Assembly: GCA_935421135.1 (NCBI GenBank) | Contig: OW285194.1 | Span: forward strand, 5,633,876 to 5,697,875 | Length of the DNA stretch: 64,000 nucleotides | DNA from: Bugulina stolonifera | Lineage: Eukaryota; Bryozoa; Gymnolaemata; Cheilostomatida; Bugulidae | Direction of reading: 5' to 3' | In this document: positions 21,600 to 32,110 of the stretch, one piece after another | Layout of the letters: every line of letters begins with the position of its first letter | How positions within the stretch are numbered: position 1 is the first letter of the stretch | Translations under genes and position numbers: made by a program | The notes under the pieces: generated by a model | The model's input: the letters and a program-made list of their open reading frames with translations, nothing else | What the model was told of the DNA's origin: nothing | The model's database searches: none

Positions 21600-22120
21600 G
21601 CTGTGCTACACTCTCTCACACTCCAACTTTACTCTGACTCTAACACTACTCTAACTCTAACACTTACTTTAACTCTAACACTACTCTCACTCTATTTCTA
21701 ACACTACTCTAACTCTAACACTTACTTTAACTCTAACACTACTCTCACTCTATCTCTAACACTACTCTAACTCTAACCTCTCCACTCACGTAGCCACGCT
21801 AAACTGACGTGACTACGCTACTGAAACACTTTACCACTTTACTCTCACGTAGCCACGGTACTCTCGTGTGGCTACGCTACAAAAACTCTCTACTCTCTCT
21901 ACCCTACACTCACGTAGTCACGTTACATTCACGTAACTACGCTACCCCTCACGTAGTGCAGTCAAGGACTAGTGAGTCACTAAGTCCTTAAGGCTACACT
22001 ACGCTACTCACTCACAGTCACTCCTCCTTGAGTGACTGCTACTCCTCCCCCGAAGGGTGCTCTTGATTATCTCAGTTGTAACCAGTAATACCTTTCAGTT
22101 TAACAATAATAATAAAAAAA
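21600..22120 (-). repeat. Repeat-rich 5' leader of Gypsy element 1
   Basis: Read on the plus strand, 21605-21780 is an array of CTCTAACACT-type units (ACTCTAACTCTAACACTTAC and variants). From 21787 to 21960 there are repeated CACGTAG and CTACG motifs in both orientations, which could form stems. It lies between the primer site and gag, where packaging or translation signals are usual. No ORF is seen. Confidence 0.7.
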
Positions 22121-22140
22121 TTATCTTGCCAACTGTGCCA
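22121..22140 (-). other. Gypsy element 1 primer-binding site
   Basis: Directly next to the 5' LTR, the minus strand reads TGGCACAGTTGGCAAGATAA. It begins TGG, as a site complementary to a tRNA 3'-CCA end should. I did not assign the tRNA. Confidence 0.65.
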
Positions 22141-22344
22141 TGTTAAATAATCAGGTTCGTAATATACTTAGCGTAGTTAGGTACGTCTTCACTCACCGAA
22201 GTTCATGAAGATAAGGGCTGAATAGTCTTCCTAATCCTCTCGGCTTGTAGCGTAGTCCTTCGTCGTCCGGTTGGCCAATCAGCTCCGACCTTTAGCGTAG
22301 TCTCTTACGAGACGCTTTGGGCAGTCGTAATCCACTATATAACA
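22141..22344 (-). repeat. Gypsy element 1, 5' LTR
   Basis: 204 bases, two differences from the 3' LTR. On the minus strand it should carry the element promoter. Confidence 0.95.
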
Positions 22345-22349
22345 CTGTG
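22345..22349. repeat. Target-site duplication CTGTG (right)
   Basis: Matches 15376-15380. Confidence 0.85.
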
Positions 22350-22429
22350 CCTAACAACATACATTTAGTATCAATTTTAAACTTGAAATAAAACGATCCT
22401 TCAAAAAAAAGTCAAGGAAGTTCACTTAC

Positions 22430-22543
22430 CCCTGCCATCATGTACATAGACTATGTTAAGAATATTCACATCCCAAAAACAGTATATCTCTTCCAGATCA
22501 ACTCTCCACCAAGGCCTGTTCTCTTCTTGACTATGGGCCAGTG
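22430..22543 (-). pseudogene. Copy B exon 3, second part (before the donor)
   Basis: Encodes HSQEENRPWWRVDLEEIYC and the following strand, and ends at GCAGGG|GTAAGT in phase 1. It is cut at 22543 by the left edge of the truncated Gypsy; the first part of the exon is at 30462-30547. Confidence 0.85.
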
Positions 22544-24944
22544 TTCCTGGCTCGTGCCTGGCATTTCGTGATTCCTAGGTGCCCCCTGTGTAAATCGTGC
22601 AGTGTCTGACTTCTCTGTGATAATGGTATTACTAACCTGCTACCAAGCATTAGAAATCCCTTATTCATAGTGAGCAGGCCCATCCTGTCAAAATAGGGCT
22701 TCAAAAGGACATCCTCAGAAGAAAGATAGGCTGGCAACCCACCTTCCACAAATTTAATTACGCGTGACAATACCTCATCTGCTCTTTGGTCGCTTTTCAA
22801 ACATTCTAAGCGTTGATCTGAACCATTTGGTTTTACTAGCTCTTCCATATAGTGCTCTATCTCTTCAATCCTTGCTATATCACTTTTCTCCGGTTCTCCA
22901 ACCGTATATCTTGACAGTGCATCAGCAGAAACATTCTTTGAGCCACTCACATGATGCATGGAATATTGGAATCTCTGAAGACGTAGCTTGAAGCCCTGGA
23001 TCCGTGGTGGTAGTTTGTCTAGAAACTTGTTTCCAAAGAGTGTTACCAAAGGTTTATGGTCTGTCTCTATTAGCACATTCTTCATACCTAGTATATATTG
23101 GGAAACTTCTCCATAGCCCAGCAAACTCCCAGACTCTCCTTCTCTATAGCAGCATATCGTTGCTCCGTTTCGGTCAGTGAGCGACTTGCAGCTGCTACCA
23201 AGCGCCGTGTACCGTCTGGCTGAATCTGGCTCAGTGTTGCACCCAGCCCAAAGTTGCTGGCATCCCTTGTAACAATTGTTTCTCTATCCACATTGTATGT
23301 GGCCAACACAGGAGCGTTTTTAAATATCTTCTTAACTGTGGCAAAAGCTTTTTCCTGCTCCGTACCCCACAGCCAAGGTACATCTTTACCTAACAACGAC
23401 CTCAGGGGCGCTGTGGTATCTGCTAGTTCACTAGAGAACTTCGCATATTGGTTGGCAAAACCAAGAAAGCTCCTGACTGCTGGGACATCCTTTGGCACTG
23501 GAAAGTCAACTATGCCTTGTAATCTTGGTCCTGCATGAATTCCAGATTTATCAATAACATAACCAAGAAATTCCACGGAAGGAACACCAAACTTACACTC
23601 GGCTTTGTTTAGAGTCATGCCAGCTTTATATAACCTGTCTAACACAATCTGGAGTCTCTCATCATGTTGTTGTTTGCTATTACCAAACACTAATATGTCA
23701 TCCATATGTATGACAACACCTGCAACCCCTTCAAGAATTGTATTCATCTCTGCCACAAAGATTTCTGGTGAGCTGCATAAACCTTGGGGTAATCTCCGGT
23801 AACGGTATCTTCCTGAGTGGGTGAGGAACGTGGTCCGTTTGCTTGACTCTTCAGTGAGAGGGATTTGCCAAAACCCACTATTGGCGTCAATCTTTGAGAA
23901 CAACATCCCTTGGCCAAGCATAGCAAGACTACTATCAACGGTGGACATTGGGTGAATCTCTCTCAAAATGTATTTATTCAATTCTGTGTAGTCTGTGCAT
24001 ATTCTCACTTTATTGGGATCTGACTTCGGCACTACAACCATCGGTGCTACCCATGGTGTTGGCCCATCTTCTACTTTGACAATCACTCCATTTTGGACCA
24101 TCTGCTGTAAAGCATCGTCTGCTGCCTTTCTTCGTGGAAATGGAATGGGACGGGGTACATGAATAGCGTATGGTTTGACATCTCCCTTTAGAGTAATGGT
24201 ATGGGGATTTTTCATCTTTCCAAGTCCTTTAAACAGTCGGTCATTAACAGTCACACTACCAACTTGACATTGAGTGTCATCAACTGAAACTAACTTGAGT
24301 CGTTCACAGGCTGATCGACTCAAAATTGGAGTTTTCTGGTTTTTCACTACATACAAATCTTCTTCTACGCTCACATTTCTGGCTCTCATCTCACACTTAA
24401 TCACTCCATAGCAGACCAGGGGTGTATTTCCAGGTCCAAAAAGCTTTTTCAATGTGGGTTTCAGTTTACCTGTGCAATGTCCTGGGCCACATATGGTCAA
24501 GGCTGCCCCTGTATCTAATTTGAACCGAATTCTTTGACTCTTACTTCTACTAGTGCTTACTGTGAGGTTAGTAAACCAGGATTGAGATTCAACAGTTTCA
24601 ATATGTAAAACTTCTCCTAAATACACATCCTGCACTTCCTCCAATCTTGTAACCTCATCTACCTGTCTCTTACTTCTACACATCTTAGCCCAATGATTTG
24701 ACTTGCCACATTTTGCACAGTCTGTGCCTAAGGCAGGACACCTTTGAAATTTGGTGTGCCTTTTCCCACAATTATCACATCTAGTGTGAAACTGGCCTGG
24801 CTTATTTTTGTATTCTGACTTCTCTAACATCCTATTTCTAACCGCACCTATTTCTTCATTATTTCTATACTCTGACTTCTCTAAATACCTATCTCTATAC
24901 TCTGACTTCTCTAACCTTCTATCTCTACTATGCTCTGACCTTTC
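22544..24944 (-). pseudogene. Gypsy element 2 gag tail and pol (protease, RT, RNase H, truncated integrase)
   Basis: From the right: an Arg-rich gag tail with repeated LEKSEYR units, two zinc knuckles (CDNCGKRHTKFQRC, CAKCGKSNHWAKMC), the protease (FKLDTGAALTIC), RT (KIDANSGFWQIPL, HMDDILVFG) and RNase H (TRDASNFGLGATL). One base lost in a T run near 23108 shifts the frame just before the RNase H end, and the reading continues in another frame (IETDHKPLVTLFG) to a partial integrase HHCC finger (HRGHLGITKCQARA), where the host exon begins. A TAG lies just upstream of the gag tail near the LINE junction. I describe the break only. Confidence 0.9.
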
Positions 24945-25101
24945 AAAATCCTACCTCAGATAGCAGATAGCTTTCAGAGTGAAAGGTTGTGTCTCACAAG
25001 CCTCTCATTACAGCTTTCATTATAGCATTTTACATTATACACTGGTTTAGCTTTACATTCAGTAAAATTGTGAAGACAATTTGGAATAAATATTGTCAGC
25101 A

Positions 25102-25953
25102 ATGCCACCCGGACCTCCAACTCCAAATTCTGTCACCACAAGGCAGCAGCAGCAAAGGAAAATGTCCGCGTCAACACAGGATTCCAGTAACAACCTAGTC
25201 GAGCTATATAAAAAGTTTGACAAAAAAATTGATAACGTCCTGTCCAGCTTGTCAAAATTGGAGACAAGGCTGACAGCACTGGAAGAATTACAACAGAACC
25301 ACACCAAATCTATTACACAGGCAGAAAATAAAATCTGTGCTGTTCAAGAGGAACAACGTACTCAAGCAGCCTCGTTAGATTTTGCTCACAGTGAAATAGA
25401 AGATACCAAGGAAAAATGTGGCAATCTTCAAAAGCAGCTTGATGATATCAATGCTCGTCTGACAGAAATCAGTCATTCACAGCAGTCGGTAAATAAAAGC
25501 CAGTCGGATAAATCCTACCAAAACCTTCTCATAACCGGAATACCTGAAACTCAACGCGAAGACCTTGCTATTGTGATAACTACCCTTGCTGACAAAATCG
25601 ATCTGAAGATAACACCGAATGATATATGTAGTGTCTATCGTACAAAGAGCAAAAACATATATGTCAAGTTCAATTCAGAGCTTGTGCGAGATAAATTCTA
25701 CAAAGGAAGACGTCTTCTGCACACTAAGAAAATTACAACCAAATCACTGGGCATGCAGACTGAAGGTACGATCTATATCAACGAGGTGTTAGATGACAAA
25801 CAAAGACAATTATTCTATCAGGCAAGAGGGAAAAGAAAAGAACTAAATTATATGTTCATATGGACATACCATGGTGCAATTTACATCAAGAAAAGCAGTG
25901 ACAGTGATCTGATTAAAATTATTACCCAATCAGACTTAGATCAGCTACAGTAA
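25102..25953 (+). CDS. LINE ORF1 protein (coiled coil plus RRM-like core)
   Basis: 283 residues from ATG 25102. After a low-complexity start (PPGPPTPNS, QQQQ), residues about 30-140 are a long coiled coil (heptads in LVELYKKFDKKIDNVLSSL and on). Then comes a compact basic domain with NLLITGIPE and IYVKFNSELVRDKFY, typical of the RRM-like and C-terminal parts of L1-type ORF1 proteins. Such proteins bind element RNA as trimers and act as nucleic-acid chaperones. ORF2 begins 38 bases after its stop. Confidence 0.85.
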   Translation: MPPGPPTPNSVTTRQQQQRKMSASTQDSSNNLVELYKKFDKKIDNVLSSLSKLETRLTALEELQQNHTKSITQAENKICAVQEEQRTQAASLDFAHSEIEDTKEKCGNLQKQLDDINARLTEISHSQQSVNKSQSDKSYQNLLITGIPETQREDLAIVITTLADKIDLKITPNDICSVYRTKSKNIYVKFNSELVRDKFYKGRRLLHTKKITTKSLGMQTEGTIYINEVLDDKQRQLFYQARGKRKELNYMFIWTYHGAIYIKKSSDSDLIKIITQSDLDQLQ

Positions 25954-25991
25954 TTTATTCATTGCAACACCAGACACACCCTCTTATCACT

Positions 25992-28900
25992 ATGGCTGAG
26001 TTTACCTCAATCACCCAGAGTGCAAAAACAACTTTTTCAGACACACAGGCCCTGCTATACCACGAGCCACTACTTTCAACAAATAGAGTAAAAAGTTTCA
26101 TTTTCGAGAAAGATTTTAACATTCTTCACATAAATATTCGAAGCTTGAATGATAAGTTTGAAGATTTTAATTTGATGCTTGCTGAACTAAACACTGTTTT
26201 TTCCTGCATTGTCATATCAGAAACATGGTTACTTGAGTCTGATTATATTGATCAATTTTCATTACCTGGATACAATTTATTTTGCAGTTCCCGTAAGAAT
26301 GTGAGAGGGGGCGGTATTTGCATTTATGTCCATCAGAAGTTTGAGGCTAGAGTTGCGGCAGTCCGTCTGGCGGGGAGTGAGGCATTGGAGGCCGAGCTGT
26401 GGTGTCGGGGGGCCGTGATGTTTTCTGTCCTCTGTGTGTACCGCTCTCCCTCGGGTGAGTTGCCGGCGTTTCTCGGGGATTTCACTGGGGTTTTGGGGGC
26501 CCTCCCCGCGTGTTCGCTGGTGGTTGGCGACATTAATGTAGACCTCAATCCTTTAAATAGCTCATTTTTAAGTCATGGTACTCAAAATTATTTGAAAATT
26601 TTAAATAATTATGAATTTTATAATACAATTCTGAGCCCCACTCGATATGGAAATCGCAAAGACAGCCTACTTGACCACTTATTAATTAACAGGTTGAAAA
26701 CAAGCACAAGAACGTGCACAGTTGATTATCTGCTGGCTGATCATCAGCCGTGCATAGGCTCATTTCAAATTAGCAACAGACTATCAACTCTGCAAGCATC
26801 CGCAAGCTTGGTAACAAAGTATGAACTTTTGAAAGAAAATATTGAGAGTCAATGCTGGAACAAACTTATAGACCCCACCAGTGCTACTAATTCAACGGAC
26901 AAGTTTTTGTTGACTTTCGGTGAACTAATAGCTAAATCTAGCTTAGAGGTCAAAAACAAGCCTCGTAAACAAAATTTTAAACAACCATGGATGACCCAAA
27001 AATTACATGCCTTGGTAAGAAAACGCAAAGCTCTTCACAAGTTATCCAAATCAGAGCCCTTCAATGATAACGTTCAAATTAAATATGAGAAATTTAGAAA
27101 CTATGTTTCAAATGTGATAAAATCTGCAAAAAAGGAACATTTTTCAACTAAGTTTAAAGCCTGCAAGGATAACACCTCTGAGAAGTGGAAATTCATTAAA
27201 TCTCTAATTACCAAAAAGAATGTTGATGATGGACCATCTTTTATAACTCTTGGGGAAGATGAAATTTCAGACCCCACCGAAATTTGTGAGAAATTCAATG
27301 AATTTTTTGTAAATAATGGTGAAGAGCTTGCTCGTAGTCTTCCATCTTCTACTCAGAACTTCCAAGACTATTTCACGGGGCTGCCCGAAAATCGCTTTTT
27401 CTGTTTACACGAAACTGGCCCAGATGAGATTTTAACGATCATCAATGATCTGAAACTAAAAAAAGCAGCGGGATATGACCATATTAGCTCCAGAGCTATA
27501 AAAGACAACATTATAACCTTGTTACCGGCTCTGGTCGACATAATCAATTTGATAATTCATAACTGTGAGTTTCCTGACAGCCTAAAGATAGCCCGAGTAA
27601 CACCTCTATTCAAGAAGGGCTCTAAGAATTTAATGACAAATTATCGTCCAATTTCTGTATTGAATGCCATTTCCAAAATTGTGGAAAAAGTCGTAGCCTC
27701 TCAGATACGTGAACATCTTGAGTTTAATGACCTTTTAACACCAAATCAGTATGGCTTCCGTTCAAAAAAGAACACAACTTTAGCAATCAACGACTTTTTA
27801 GAGATTGTTTGTAACCGTTTAGACAATCATAATGCTGTCCAAACAATTTTTTTAGATTTTTCAAAAGCATTTGATACCATTAACCATAGTATTCTTTTAT
27901 CTAAATTACGTTTTTACAACTTTAGTGACTCAGCCATTCAACTTATTAAATCTTATTTAACTAATCGGAAGCAGTTTGTGAAAATAAATACTGAAAAATC
28001 GTCATTAACCTTTTACCTTCCAGCTATTTTATGCCCTAAAATTCCAGGTTAATTTTACTCAATATAACAATGGAGCACATATCTTACAATTGCTCCTCAT
28101 CCACTGGGGCTACAGCTAAGATTTTAATACTGACTTGTAGGTAAAACTTTCAGCTTTTTACCTGCTGTCCTCCTTTTCACCATGGTATCTGTCATTATCT
28201 GAAATATCCTTCAAAACTAGAAAAATTACTCTAAATTTTGCCATGTTGCTGTTTCATAGTCAAATGTAATGGGCAGCACCTGACTGCATGCTACACTAAC
28301 CTGAGATGACCTCTATTTTTGTCACTTATCATAGCAATAAATCATCAAAACTAGCAGTTCAATATACTGTTGGAATGCTCAGACTGAGCTCTATTTGATG
28401 AGCTAAACAGTTTTGTGGTGTTATTATTTGCTTAGCTATAATAATGCTGTCAAAACAAGGACGTTCCTGGAACGTTGAGTGGAAAGTTAAGGCTGGTAAT
28501 TAGGACGTTCCTAGAACGTATAGTGGAAGGTAAAAGGTTAAGAAGTATTACATTGGGAGTGCCACAAGGATCTGTTTTAGGACCGTTGCTATTTTTAATA
28601 TATATAAATGACTTGGTTAATGTTTCTCCAGCTTTTAACTATATATTGTTCGCTGATGACACCAATTTGATCTGTGATAACCCTGTGATAACACCTTTTG
28701 AGCTTTCAAAAATAGAACAATGGTGCTTGGCAAATAGACTTGTTATAAATTTTAGCAAAACAATGCAAGTCATATTTCGAAATCCACAGAAAAAAATTGA
28801 CGTTGATGAATTCGATGTTGGAAAATTGAATACCGTTGATCACACAAAATTTCTTGGTGTGACCTTGAATAAACATTGTAATTTTGAGTTCCATATCAAT

Positions 28901-29440
28901 AACATTGTAAACAAAATCACCTTTTTATTAATGATGTTTCGCTATTTGACAAAGTTTTTAGACCAGAAAACAATGGTAAATTTGTATTACACTTTTATAT
29001 ACCCACACCTTATATATGGTGTGGAATTTTGGGGACATGCCCCAGACTATTTAATATCCAGCATTTTAATCAGCCAGAAGAAATCATTGCGGATCATTTT
29101 AAGTCAACAGCCAAATTCACATGTTTCACACAGGTTTAAAGAATTTAAAATTATGCCTATTTCTATGATCTTCAAATATAGGCTTATAATATTTTATAAA
29201 AACCATATTTATCCCAACAAAAATAATCTTAATTTAATTGAGACTGTACACCCCATGACTACGCGTAAGACTTTGAAAAATCCACTGAAATCAATCAAAG
29301 TTAATTCGGAAATGGGAAAGAGGTCTATTTATTTTACTGCCGCTAATCTATTTGGTGAGCATGCATGGGACCTACGGGGCCTCACCGGTGGAGTTTTTGC
29401 GAGGCGCCTGGCTGCTCGTCTCTGGGAGCTTGGCGCATAG
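25992..29440 (+). CDS. LINE ORF2: endonuclease and reverse transcriptase, interrupted by a piggyBac-type MITE
   Basis: The two coding parts are 25992-28008 and 28542-29440, 2,916 bases in one frame if the insertion and one TTAA are ignored. The N-terminal apurinic-type endonuclease shows NIRSLNDKF, ISETWL, VVGDIN, LLDHLLIN and ADHQP. The reverse transcriptase shows LFKKGSKN.NYRPISVL, FLDFSKAFDTINH, GVPQGSVLGPLLF, LFADDTNLI and FLGVTLN. The motif order and spacing fit the CR1/L2/jockey group; the exact clade is not settled. As it stands the insertion ends translation shortly after 28008, inside the RT before the catalytic FADD motif. The base composition is patchy: two GC-rich blocks (26335-26535, 29365-29520) lie in AT-rich surroundings. 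Confidence 0.9.
28009..28537. mobile_element. piggyBac-type MITE, 529 bp, in LINE ORF2
   Basis: Perfect 13-bp terminal inverted repeats CCTTTTACCTTCC / GGAAGGTAAAAGG, flanked by TTAA on both sides (28005-28008 and 28538-28541). The TTAA duplication and CC...GG ends are those of piggyBac elements. No transposase ORF is present. Near the right end the palindrome AGGACGTTCCTNGAACGT occurs twice (about 28459 and 28502). Removing the element plus one TTAA would exactly restore the ORF2 frame. Confidence 0.92.
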
Positions 29441-29634
29441 TGGGTGGGCGCGGCATGTGTCCCTGGATGCGTGTGTCGGCCTTCTGTGGCTGGCGAACCT
29501 CTGGAACGGGGCTGTCACAATTCTAGTTTCGAACTATCTGATTAGCCCCATGTTTTATTACCTTTTATTACCTTATTTTAATATCACTACTGTTTAAAAA
29601 TGATGACATAAACTAATAAATAAAAAAAAAAAAA
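29441..29634 (+). other. LINE 3' UTR and A-rich tail
   Basis: Highly similar to 6758-6944. Ends TAAATAAAAAAAAAAAAAA followed by the Gypsy gag sequence. Confidence 0.8.
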
Positions 29635-29642
29635 ATAATAAA

Positions 29643-30269
29643 AACGGCACCTATCTCTTCACGCTTCACCTCACTCCGTTTAGATGATTGCAGCCTACCT
29701 GACTTCTCAGCTATTCTCAATGTCTTGACCACAAAATCTAGAGTTAATTTTTCATCTGACTAACACATCAACTTCTCTCTCTTTCTTTCATCATCCAGAC
29801 CAAAAAGCAGTTTATCTCTTATTAGAGACTCTTTCTGGTTACCGAAATCACATTGTTCAGATAATCTTCTCAACTTCATCAAGAACACATCAATGGTCTC
29901 CCCATTTTGCTTACAATTGTGAAACTGGAATCTACTCACTACTATTCCTGAACGAGGGTTACAATACTCTGAGAATCTCCCTATCACATTGCTTAGCTTT
30001 CTGCCAGTAGCCCCTTCTTCTATCTCAGTTCTAACACCTGTAGTCTCATCAGGCTCAGACAAGAATTCCATTTGTGAGTAGATCTCTCTCACATCTTCAC
30101 CTCCAATGTGTCTGAACAAAGCCAATTTCCTCCGTTCTGCTGCCTTAGTGATAGCAGTCAAGTCAATTGCTAGGAGATAATCACTGAATGTTCTCACCCA
30201 CCTTCTCCATTCTCCAGCCAAATCATCTGCCCTCAAATTGAGCTGGCCAGGGGGTAGAATACCTTCCAT
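29643..30269 (-). pseudogene. Gypsy element 2 gag, N-terminal part
   Basis: Starts at ATG 30269 (MEGILPPGQLNLRADD). The capsid-like region (WRRWVRTFSDYLLAID ... FHNCKQNGETIDVFLMKLRR) runs to an in-frame TAG at 29760-29762. The same frame then continues for about 40 more codons to the LINE junction, so the TAG is a later nonsense mutation or, less likely, a leaky stop. The C-terminal gag part lies beyond the LINE at 24806-24944. Confidence 0.85.
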
Positions 30270-30288
30270 TATCTTTACACTCTGGGTA

Positions 30289-30306
30289 CTTAAACTGCTG
30301 CCACCA
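30289..30306 (-). other. Gypsy element 2 primer-binding site
   Basis: The minus strand reads TGGTGGCAGCAGTTTAAG directly after the 5' LTR end ACAACA. Confidence 0.65.
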
Positions 30307-30461
30307 TGTTGTATATTTATATCATTTGGAAAGACTTCTATATTTGCAACCTATACATTCTAGCTCTATCTCAAAACTTAATCTTACATGTAAATAGCTT
30401 TCAACAGGTAAGCTTTCTAGCTATACAAGGGAAGACAACTTAATACAATAATAATACAACA
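30307..30461 (-). repeat. Gypsy element 2, 5' LTR
   Basis: 155 bases. On the minus strand it begins TGTTGTATTATT and ends TATACAACA, with short inverted ends TGTTGTAT/ATACAACA. It abuts the lectin exon at 30462. The partner LTR has been lost. Confidence 0.8.
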
Positions 30462-30547
30462 GACATCACCAGGTATGATGTAGACGCCATCATTTGCATA
30501 CGAAGCTAAGTATAGTCCTTGAGTACTTGATAGGGAAGCCGGCTTTC
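30462..30547 (-). pseudogene. Copy B exon 3, first part
   Basis: Encodes GKPASLSSTQGLYLASYAND and on to the insertion point. Where copies A, C and F have an AG acceptor (TTGAAG), this copy reads GACG, so the splice acceptor dinucleotide at 30549-30548 is CG. Confidence 0.85.
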
Positions 30548-31103
30548 CGTCATTCATAATAGAAGTAATTTTCAGTTAGCTCTATCAAATTTACGTACAG
30601 TAACATGATAATTATTAACTGTTAAGAGAAATAATGCATGGAAAAAATCACACAAGTTGAAATATTCACTGCTTCCGCCATCTTACTTTAAGCGCTGCAC
30701 AACAAAAATTCCAAAATGAGTATTTATACATGTATAATTGTAGATTAATTGCATAGCAAAATAACTGTCTTTTTGGATGTTATCTTTCCGCATCTCTTAA
30801 TCGGTTGACCACATTTGTTTCTTTCATTTAGTCCTACATCAGCCTTGTTATTTTGAAATGCAGCTACAATCATGTACAGTATATCAAAATATTAAGCTTG
30901 TATCCACAACTACAGCAAGTATCAACATCAGCCCTACTTAGTTACGTTAATATGCTCATCAGGAAGTAATTCGATTAGTGATATGATGATGTAAAGTTTT
31001 TAATGTTATACAGAATGAGATGCACTTTTCTGTTGTAAAATGGAAAAAAAATAATTATATTATTCGGACTTGTGGACACCGTTATAACTTTATAAAATTA
31101 TAC

Positions 31104-31409
31104 CTCTTGCAAGCTCCTTCTTCTTCATATCGTTATATGTATACAGATCAGTCATGCTAGTATGACCCTTAGCGAGTAGGTTAGAGTTGACACATGATAC
31201 CACTCTACAGGCTTTAGGTATCTCATTAAACAGAACGGCTTTGCAGTCCGTCTGACTGAGACAGTGAAGTAAACAGTGGTGAACTGAGAGACAGGCTCTC
31301 GCAGATGATACAGATGTCTCAGAAAGACCATCTGATGGAGGTTTATATCTGCTGTAGACAGCCTCATTTTGGTGACTGCTACACAGTTTTAGAATTACTC
31401 CTGCCATCA
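31104..31409 (-). CDS. Copy B exon 2, PAN/apple-like domain
   Basis: 306 bases, phase 1 to phase 1, acceptor CTAG, donor GAG|GTATAA. It encodes the end of the signal peptide (MAGVILKLCSS) and a domain with the conserved pattern HHCLLHCLSQTDCKAVLF ... CRVVSCVN, close to the PAN/apple fold. The frame is open, one codon shorter than in C and F. Confidence 0.8.
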
Positions 31410-32110
31410 CTAGAAAATAAGAAGTTTGCATATATAAATACATGCATGTGTAAAAGTTCTTAACAACCAAATTAAAATGAGCATTTAACTTTTAATACAT
31501 GTAAATAGGTTGGTAACTTCAGCTAGCTTTGACTCCAGATTCTTTAGGCAAACGTTCTTCAATTTTGAGGTTGAATTGCACTTGGTGCTTTATCATATTA
31601 TGACAATCAAGGGTTCCTGGGAGCAGTGTCCAAGAATAAAACCATAAGAATACCGTACTCTATATTTCTCACCATTTCATTTCGAAATGTTCAGTAAATA
31701 TCACTTTGCTTACTTATATATTTTCATAGCTTGTCGTGTCTTAGACTTCCTTCATTTTAGTTTATTAACTAACATACATGTATGTATATTACATAGTAAA
31801 CATCTCGATCATAACATCAGCAATGGGTTACTCTACTGTATTGTGATTCAAAGCCGGAATTGGTAAATGTGGTTCCCATGATAGGCAGCTTACAGTGGAT
31901 AGCTTCGTCGTAGCTTTACAAGAAACTATGAGGTATTGAACCACTGCAGAGTTTTCAATAGTAACCTTAGACTTTGGCTATCTTTAAAGCACGAAACAAT
32001 ACTGAAACAATACTTCATCTCGCTGTGAGAGTCAATTACATGTAACACTAAGATTATCTACAGGTAATTAGAGTTAGCGACAATTACTTTTTATAGAATG
32101 TATGATTCAC

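Larger units (their letters stand above)
15381..22344 (-). mobile_element. Complete Gypsy/Ty3 LTR retrotransposon (element 1)
   Basis: Two 204-bp LTRs (15381-15584 and 22141-22344), TG...CA ends, differ at only two positions. A 5-bp target duplication CTGTG flanks them (15376-15380 and 22345-22349). In transcription order (minus strand) come the 5' LTR, primer site, repeat-rich leader, gag, UGA, pol, a third ORF, polypurine tract and 3' LTR. It lies in the last intron of lectin copy B and is on the same strand. The near-identity of the LTRs and intact ORFs mean a recent insertion that could still be active. Confidence 0.95.
24965..29634 (+). mobile_element. Full-length or nearly full-length LINE (CR1/jockey-like), inserted in Gypsy element 2
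   Basis: ORF1 (25102-25953), ORF2 (25992 to 29440, interrupted by a MITE), a 3' UTR of about 190 bases and an A-rich end (29621-29640). It lies on the plus strand inside the gag of the minus-strand Gypsy. The 5' boundary is uncertain to tens of bases because the flanking gag is itself repetitive. A 5'-truncated relative is at 6549-6944. With the MITE removed both ORFs are open, so it was probably active recently. Confidence 0.9.
22544..30461 (-). mobile_element. Truncated Gypsy retrotransposon (element 2), inserted in lectin exon 3
   Basis: The 5' LTR (30307-30461), primer site and gag start are at the right. Protease, RT and RNase H are at the left. The element stops inside the integrase zinc finger at 22544, so the integrase core and 3' LTR are missing together with a few exon bases: a deletion after insertion. 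A LINE on the opposite strand splits its gag. Its pol has a frameshift. It is dead and clearly older than element 1, from a different lineage (different LTR, gag and protease sequence). Confidence 0.9.

Noticed and set aside
24838..24856. Target duplication for the LINE (match to 29643-29660)
   Set aside because: Over 100 bases of gag repeat lie between this site and the LINE start, so the match is more likely an internal gag repeat.
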